Assembly: GCA_045580875.1 (NCBI GenBank)
Contig: JAZNOP010000001.1
Location: forward strand, 3,541 to 67,540
Reading direction: 5' to 3'
Source of the DNA: SIG598 sp045580875
GTDB lineage: Bacteria > Bacillota > Clostridia > Oscillospirales > Acutalibacteraceae
Length of the DNA: 64,000 bases
Part shown: in pieces, positions 59,669 to 64,000 of the stretch
How the letters are laid out: every line of letters begins with the position of its first letter
Position numbering within the stretch: position 1 is the stretch's first letter
Position numbers and translations under genes: made by a program
Notes under the pieces: generated by a model
The model's input: only the letters and a program-made list of their open reading frames with translations
Databases searched by the model: none
What the model was told of the DNA's origin: nothing

Positions 59669-59695
59669 TGGTGCGAGTGACGAGACTTGAACTCG
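59669..59695 (-). repeat. attR: tRNA-Leu 3' end copy joined to the intact gene
   Basis: Identical over 27 bases to 47663-47689. Here it forms the functional 3' end of the tRNA gene. Confidence 0.93.
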
Positions 59696-59753
59696 TACGT
59701 CTGTTGACACACGCCCCTCAAACGTGCCTGTCTGCCAGTTCCAGCACACTCGC
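59669..59753 (-). tRNA. tRNA-Leu (anticodon GAG)
   Basis: An 85-base class II tRNA with encoded CCA. Acceptor GCGAGTG pairs with CACTCGC. The anticodon arm is CACGT-TTGAGGG-GCGTG, giving anticodon GAG. A long variable arm and the T arm with GTTCAAGTC follow. The 3' half comes from the integrated element, yet pairing is preserved. Confidence 0.93.
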
Positions 59754-59774
59754 GTCTCTCTTGATTGCTTGACA

Positions 59775-59803
59775 ATTATAGCACAACGAATACCACGTGT
59801 CAA
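59775..59803 (-). promoter_or_regulatory. tRNA-Leu promoter
   Basis: Minus-strand TTGACA (59798-59803) and TATAAT (59775-59780) with a 17-base spacer. Confidence 0.88.
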
Positions 59804-59989
59804 CCCCTTTTTTTACTTTTTTCCGACTTTTTTATTTCTGCTCGATTTACTGCCACAAAATGGCATAAACAAGCCAATCTTATATTGAAATCACATAGCC
59901 GTAAACGCTTGAAACCAACCCTTTCGGGCTGTATAATCGTTATAACATATTATAACAACAGCTATGCTGAATAACAAGGAGTTGCCACC

Positions 59990-60484
59990 ATGAGCGAACG
60001 TGTTGAACATTGCTTTGAGCCGGTTTGCGACTGCTTCAGCAGGATACTTGTGCTCGGCACTATGCCCTCACCTGCCTCACGCCAGTACGGCTTTTATTAT
60101 TCCCATCCGCGCAACCGTTTCTGGACTGTATTGTCACAGCTGCTCGGTGAGCCGCTTCCCTGTTCTCCGGAAGAAAAACGTGATTTGTGCCTGAGACACG
60201 GCATTGCACTCTGGGACGTGCTTGCCGCCTGCGACATTGACGGAGCTTCAGATGCAAGCATCAGAAAGCCGGTAGCAAACGATATCGCCGGTCTCGTCAC
60301 CGGCACAGGAATCCGCGCGGTATTCACTACCGGAACAAAAGCCTCTCAGCTTTATATGAAGCACTGCGCAGGCGAAATCTCTCTGCCGCATTTTTCACTG
60401 CCCTCAACGAGTCCGGCTAACGCCAAAATGAAAACAGAGCAGCTGACCGAATATTATTCGGCTATGCTGCCCTGGCTGCAATAA
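59990..60484 (+). CDS. hypoxanthine/uracil-type DNA glycosylase
   Basis: A 164-residue base-excision repair enzyme of the uracil-DNA-glycosylase superfamily (DNA-deoxyinosine glycosylase type). The active-site region LVLGTMPSPASRQYGFYYSH with PRNRFW and the later HFSLPSTSPAN motif are characteristic. ATG 59990 follows AAGGAGTTGCC. It lies just outside the element, divergent from tRNA-Leu. Confidence 0.9.
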   Translation: MSERVEHCFEPVCDCFSRILVLGTMPSPASRQYGFYYSHPRNRFWTVLSQLLGEPLPCSPEEKRDLCLRHGIALWDVLAACDIDGASDASIRKPVANDIAGLVTGTGIRAVFTTGTKASQLYMKHCAGEISLPHFSLPSTSPANAKMKTEQLTEYYSAMLPWLQ

Positions 60485-60499
60485 TCTATGCTGTATTCT

Positions 60500-60532
60500 C
60501 AGGTGTTCATCTTCTGATGAGCACCTTTTTTA
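60500..60532 (+). terminator. intrinsic terminator after the DNA glycosylase gene
   Basis: AGGTGTTCATC-TTCT-GATGAGCACCT followed by TTTTTTA. Confidence 0.85.
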
Positions 60533-61009
60533 TTCGGCGGCACGTCTTGATTTCATTGCGCGGTCGATATCCCGCTTTGCATCACGCTCAGCCGCCGATT
60601 CGCGCTTGTCGTAAAGCTTCTTACCACGGCAGAGACCGACCTGCACCTTGACCCTTGAGCCCTTGAAATAGAGCGAAAGAGGAATCAGCGCAAGACCGTC
60701 CTGCTTGACAGTACCATAGAGCTTCATTATCTCCTTCTTGTGCATGAGAAGCTTACGCTCGCGCATGGGGTCACGGTTGAAGATATTGCCCTGCTCATAC
60801 GGCGAAACGTGCATTCCACGAACAAAAAGCTCTCCGTCATGGATTGCGCACCACGCATCCTTGAGGTTGACCTTGCCCTGACGGATAGACTTTACCTCTG
60901 TGCCGAAAAGCTCAATGCCCGCCTCATAGGTCTCCTCTACAAAATAGTCATGATATGCCTTTTTGTTCTGGGCAATGGTACGGGTCTCGCTTCTGTTTTT
61001 CTCCGCCAT
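60530..61009 (-). CDS. smpB: SsrA-binding protein SmpB
   Basis: A 159-residue RNA-binding protein that carries tmRNA to stalled ribosomes. Signatures are NKKAYHDYFVEETYEAGIEL, GTEVKSIRQGKVNLKDAW and the basic tail KRESAAERDAKRDIDRAMK. ATG 61009 is preferred to an adjacent in-frame TTG. No tmRNA gene was noticed nearby. It is co-oriented with recR upstream, 36 bases away. Confidence 0.97.
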   Translation of the reverse strand: MAEKNRSETRTIAQNKKAYHDYFVEETYEAGIELFGTEVKSIRQGKVNLKDAWCAIHDGELFVRGMHVSPYEQGNIFNRDPMRERKLLMHKKEIMKLYGTVKQDGLALIPLSLYFKGSRVKVQVGLCRGKKLYDKRESAAERDAKRDIDRAMKSRRAAE

Positions 61010-61045
61010 CAAGATACCCCCTTTTGCGGAAAATAAATAATGGAA

Positions 61046-61642
61046 TTACATCTCACTTCTGCCGTCAATGGCGCGGGTGAGTGTTACGTCGTCGGCATAT
61101 TCAAGGTCTCCGCCGACAGGAATGCCATACGCAAGTCTTGTGCATTTTACGCCCATAGGCTTGAGCAGGCGGGAAATATACATTGCTGTTGCTTCGCCCT
61201 CAACGGTCGGGTTTGTTGCCATTATGACCTCCTTCACATCACCGCTCATACGTGAGATGAGCTCCTTGATGTGTATCTGGTCGGGACCGATGCCGTCCAT
61301 GGGCGATATGACACCGTGGAGCACGTGATACACACCGCCGTACTCACGGGTACGCTCGATAGCAATAACATCACGCGCGTCCTCCACCACGCATATAGTC
61401 GAGTGGTCACGCGCCTCATTTGAGCACACTGAACACACCTCACCGTCGGTCAGGTTGCAGCAGACCGAACAGTGATGTATCTGCTCATGTGCATCGATAA
61501 GCGCTTTTGCAAACGCCTCTGCCTCTGCCTTCGGTCGGTTGAGAACATAAAGCGCAAGGCGCTGTGCTGTTTTGTGTCCTATGCTTGGCAGCCGCTCAAA
61601 CTGCTCGATGAGCCGTGAGAGCGGAGCTACATTGTATGCCAT
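61046..61642 (-). CDS. recR: recombination protein RecR
   Basis: A 198-residue protein of RecFOR recombinational repair. It shows a helix-hairpin-helix (LIEQFERLPSIGHKTAQRLA), a four-Cys zinc finger (CSVCCNLTDGEVCSVC), and a Toprim domain (ICVVEDARDVIAIERT, YHVLHGVISPMDGIGP). It starts six bases after the ybaB stop, in the conserved dnaX-ybaB-recR order. Confidence 0.98.
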   Translation of the reverse strand: MAYNVAPLSRLIEQFERLPSIGHKTAQRLALYVLNRPKAEAEAFAKALIDAHEQIHHCSVCCNLTDGEVCSVCSNEARDHSTICVVEDARDVIAIERTREYGGVYHVLHGVISPMDGIGPDQIHIKELISRMSGDVKEVIMATNPTVEGEATAMYISRLLKPMGVKCTRLAYGIPVGGDLEYADDVTLTRAIDGRSEM

Positions 61643-61648
61643 GACCTA

Positions 61649-61996
61649 TCAGAACAGGCCGGGGATATTGAGACCGCCGGTGATGCCGTTCATGCGATTC
61701 TCGCGCTCGGTTGCAGCCATGCGCAGAGCCTCATTGACAGCAGCCATGATCATATCGGAAAGCATCTCGATATCATCGGGATCAACTACCTCGGGCTGAA
61801 TGCTTATATTCTTTACCTCGTTCTTGCCGGTGACAGTTACGCTGACAGCGTTGCCGCCGCTGGAAACGGTGTATTCCTTCTCGTCGAGCTCTGCAGAAAT
61901 GCGCTCCATTTCAGCCTGCATCTTCTGTGCCTGCTGTGCGATCTGCTGCATATTGCCGGGGCCGCCGCCGTAACCGGCAGGAAGTCTTGCTTTCAT
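61649..61996 (-). CDS. ybaB: YbaB/EbfC nucleoid-associated protein
   Basis: A 115-residue DNA-binding protein. The helix NMQQIAQQAQKMQAEMERIS and the segments GGNAVSVTVTGKNEVKNISI and MIMAAVNEALR are typical. The ATG follows CAGGAGGAAAAG. It sits between dnaX and recR as in most bacteria. Confidence 0.96.
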   Translation of the reverse strand: MKARLPAGYGGGPGNMQQIAQQAQKMQAEMERISAELDEKEYTVSSGGNAVSVTVTGKNEVKNISIQPEVVDPDDIEMLSDMIMAAVNEALRMAATERENRMNGITGGLNIPGLF

Positions 61997-62066
61997 ATTT
62001 CTTTTCCTCCTGAAAATTGATTGTTTTAATTATATTCGCAGCCCGATATTACACGGGCACAAATGA

Positions 62067-63632
62067 CTATTCAGTGACATTGACCTCAACACCTGACTGC
62101 TTTGCACGCTCGATTACCGCATCAAGCGGAGAAGGGCGGTGCTCGGGCAGTGAAGATGTGGGTGTGTATCCGCCAAGGCGGTAATTCTTGCCGGTAGTTT
62201 CAACCAGCAGCTCGCGAAGCACCTGACGTGCTGTCGGCTGACGGAGCATATCCTTTGCAAGGTCGGTGGTATCTATCAGACAGCAGTCATCGGCAAGATA
62301 TGCCTGAGAGCCGCTGAGCACGGCATACAGCGCCTTGTTTTTATCCTCAAGCTTTTCGAGTATGGTACTCCACTGCTCAAACGGCACTGCGCGGTCGCTC
62401 AGTTCAACTGCGGCTGATTTTCCGGTAACGATAGGAGCCATCTGCGGCTCGGATTTTGCCGCTTTGGTGACCACTCCGTTGCGGATTGCCGCCTCAAGAG
62501 ACCGGACGCGCTTTTCGAGCTCGGTTATTATTGATTTCTCCTGAGCTTCATCTTTCTGCCTGCATATTCTCAGCAGAGCCATTTCAAGCTCGGTACGGCG
62601 ATGCGCACCTCTGCCCATATTCTCAAGCGCCGACTGGAGCGAATCAATAATAGACATTACGCGGCTGAGAGAATAATTTGCGGCATCGTTTTTATATTTT
62701 TCAAGCTGGTCGGTAGTTGCAACAATCAGCTCACCGGGATTGGAAACGGTATTGATTATCATCAGTGAGCGGTAGTGGGATATCAACTCCTCGCACAGGC
62801 GCTGCATATCCTTCGACAGCTGGTGCAGACGGTCAAGCTGAACAAGCACTCTGGCTGTGTCGCAGGCGCATATCGACTCGGACAGCTCGAAGATATGCTC
62901 AGAGCCGGCAAGACCTGCTGCGTCGCGGACAATATCCTCGGTTACATGGCTGTCACGTGCAAGGCACTGGTCAAACAGCGAGATAGCATCACGCATACCG
63001 CCGTCGGCAACACGTGCTATGAGCAGAGCTGCATCGCGCTCGACAGAGCAGCCCTCCTCCGCGGCTATCTCCTCAAGTCTGCCGGCGATATCCTCTGCCG
63101 AAATACGGCGGAAATCGAGACGCTGACAGCGTGAAAGTATGGTAGCAGGAAGCTCATGCACCTCGGTGGTTGCAAGTATGAATATAACGTGCTCAGGAGG
63201 CTCCTCAAGAGTTTTGAGCAGGGCATTGAACGCCGCATCGCTCATCATGTGAACCTCGTCGATTATATAGACACGGTATTTTGCATTTGTAGGCGGGAAG
63301 ATAAGACGCTCCTGCAGGTCACGGACATCACCGACACCGTTATTCGACGCGGCGTCCATCTCAACGACCTCGTGAATGGACTCATCATTTATCGCACGGC
63401 AGATTTCGCACTCATTGCAGGGGTCACCGTCTACGGGGTGCAGGCAGTTGACCGCCTTCGCCAGAATTTTGGCGCAGGTAGTCTTGCCGATTCCGCGCGA
63501 GCCGGTAAAAAGATAGGCATGAGCCAGCTTTCCGCTGGTTATCTGACGGCGCAGGATAGTGGTAACCTGCGGCTGACCCCAGACATCTTCAAACGATGCC
63601 GGGCGGTATTTTCTATATAAAACCCGATACAC
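62067..63632 (-). CDS. dnaX: DNA polymerase III subunit gamma/tau
   Basis: A 521-residue clamp-loader subunit. N-terminal LYRKYRPASFEDVWGQ, Walker A GSRGIGKTTCAKILAKAVN, a zinc site (PCNECEIC), Walker B with DEVHMMS and LEEPPEHVIF are clear. The C-terminal third is the tau-like region. The start is taken as GTG 63632 (AAAGGGTGG upstream), since the long frame to 63875 runs through the SRP RNA gene. The order SRP RNA-dnaX-ybaB-recR is standard in clostridia. Confidence 0.96.
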   Translation of the reverse strand: MYRVLYRKYRPASFEDVWGQPQVTTILRRQITSGKLAHAYLFTGSRGIGKTTCAKILAKAVNCLHPVDGDPCNECEICRAINDESIHEVVEMDAASNNGVGDVRDLQERLIFPPTNAKYRVYIIDEVHMMSDAAFNALLKTLEEPPEHVIFILATTEVHELPATILSRCQRLDFRRISAEDIAGRLEEIAAEEGCSVERDAALLIARVADGGMRDAISLFDQCLARDSHVTEDIVRDAAGLAGSEHIFELSESICACDTARVLVQLDRLHQLSKDMQRLCEELISHYRSLMIINTVSNPGELIVATTDQLEKYKNDAANYSLSRVMSIIDSLQSALENMGRGAHRRTELEMALLRICRQKDEAQEKSIITELEKRVRSLEAAIRNGVVTKAAKSEPQMAPIVTGKSAAVELSDRAVPFEQWSTILEKLEDKNKALYAVLSGSQAYLADDCCLIDTTDLAKDMLRQPTARQVLRELLVETTGKNYRLGGYTPTSSLPEHRPSPLDAVIERAKQSGVEVNVTE

Positions 63633-63668
63633 AAGGCACCACCCTTTCTGAAAAATGATAAAAAAAGT

Positions 63669-63803
63669 CCTGCACACTGACATACGGGCCCAGGCTTGCT
63701 GCGGCGCACAAAGCAAACCGCTTAATGCTGCTCGGTTCCCCGCCTGACATGGTTCACAGCGCCCTGTCGCCCAGGACCCGGAACCCGCATGTCGGTATGC
63801 AGG
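63669..63803 (-). ncRNA. ffs: signal recognition particle RNA
   Basis: The minus strand carries the SRP helix 8 signature: GAACCATGTCAGG, GGGGAACCGAGCAGC and ATTAAG, inside a long outer stem (CCTGCATACCGACAT pairing with ATGTCAGTGTGCAGG). It lies immediately upstream of dnaX, as in many Firmicutes. The 5' end may extend to about 63840, because the promoter lies at 63847-63875. Confidence 0.9.
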
Positions 63804-63846
63804 ATAAACTGCTGGAGAAAAACCGTTCACCAGCTCTCCGCGAAAT

Positions 63847-63875
63847 ATTATAATACATTCATATGCTCTTTGCAA
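63847..63875 (-). promoter_or_regulatory. SRP RNA promoter
   Basis: Minus-strand TTGCAA (63870-63875) and TATAAT (63847-63852) with a 17-base spacer. Confidence 0.75.
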
Positions 63876-63963
63876 GGGGTTTGAGGATTATTTTTTGCCG
63901 GAACATTATACCGCCGCAGCTGAAGTGTAAATTTTGGTTTATGCGATTAAGCGCAGGCAGATT

Positions 63964-64000
63964 AAAAGTTTCGTCCACCTTTGTTAAAGGTGGCAGGTCG
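63964..64000 (-). repeat. inverted copy of the dispersed repeat at 26.7 kb (cut by window edge)
   Basis: AAAAGTTTCGTCCACC and GGTGGCAGGTCG match, in reverse complement, the CGACCTGCCACC...GGTGGACGAAACTTTT unit near 26690-26730. The loop differs slightly (TTTGTTAAAGG here). Confidence 0.8.

Larger units (their letters stand above)
47663..59695. mobile_element. 12-kb integrated phage-satellite-like element in tRNA-Leu(GAG)
   Basis: Bounded by 27-base direct repeats of the tRNA 3' end. Order from the left: tyrosine integrase and CI-like repressor (leftward); divergent small HTH and Xis-like genes; primase-helicase; iteron-like region; small basic protein; tail chaperones with a -1 frameshift; tape measure; scaffold-like protein; two unknown or zinc proteins; minor-head-like protein; a second XRE switch; tiny genes. 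No terminase, portal, major capsid, tail tube or lysis gene is seen. Size and module order resemble PICI-type satellites, though a deleted prophage is an alternative. Confidence 0.85.

Noticed and set aside
63633..63875. N-terminal extension of dnaX
   Set aside because: This stretch is the SRP RNA gene and its promoter; DnaX homology begins at the GTG at 63632.

Overview
The window is a low-to-mid-GC Firmicutes chromosome segment. The most likely source is a Ruminococcus-like member of the Oscillospiraceae. Support for this: the yceD-rpmF, DUF512-der-plsY and SRP RNA-dnaX-ybaB-recR gene orders; strong AGGAGG ribosome sites and TTGACA/TATAAT promoters with 17-base spacers; Thr-rich linkers in a secreted cell-wall protein; a CotH protein; an M32 carboxypeptidase; and FMN, SAM and Mn2+ riboswitches. 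The species cannot be fixed from the sequence alone.

Layout, left part (1-47 kb). The 3' part of pgi and a small P-loop protein are followed by yceD-rpmF and by DUF512, der and plsY. An autoregulated XRE gene comes next, then a leftward marR-ABC-ABC exporter operon and htpG. A Na+-decarboxylase beta/gamma pair lacks its alpha subunit. A serine hydrolase, a secreted NlpC/P60 protein and a sugar transferase follow. A purine salvage block (xpt, BMP lipoprotein, a fused ATPase-permease, second permease) is next, then DUF1232 and HAD proteins, a GT2-GtrA protein, an XRE membrane regulator, a thioesterase, two peptidases, an alpha/beta hydrolase and CotH. mntP lies behind a Mn2+ riboswitch, a degenerate LytS-like kinase follows, ribU lies behind an FMN riboswitch, a GGDEF-EAL protein comes next, and metK lies behind a SAM riboswitch. 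A GH2 glycosidase and a nucleotidyltransferase close this part.

Mobile part (47663-59695). A 12-kb integrated element sits in the 3' end of a tRNA-Leu(GAG) gene, bounded by 27-base direct repeats. It has the plan of a phage satellite: a leftward integrase and CI-like repressor, divergent from small HTH/Xis-like genes and a primase-helicase with an iteron-like region. After these come phage morphogenesis genes only: tail chaperones joined by an A_AAA_AAC -1 frameshift site, a tape measure, a coiled-coil scaffold-like protein and a minor-head-like protein. I see no terminase, portal, major capsid or lysis gene. A second repressor-operator switch and several tiny genes lie at its right end. It restores the tRNA 3' end and supplies a replacement terminator. 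I regard this as the most interesting system here, but satellite versus decayed prophage cannot be decided from one sequence.

Right part (59.7-64 kb). tRNA-Leu, a hypoxanthine-type DNA glycosylase, smpB, recR, ybaB, dnaX and SRP RNA. Short hairpin-rich dispersed repeats occur at 26.4-26.7 kb, at 34.2 kb and at the right edge.

All calls come from reading the sequence; no database search was possible. Family names rest on recognised motifs and gene order.
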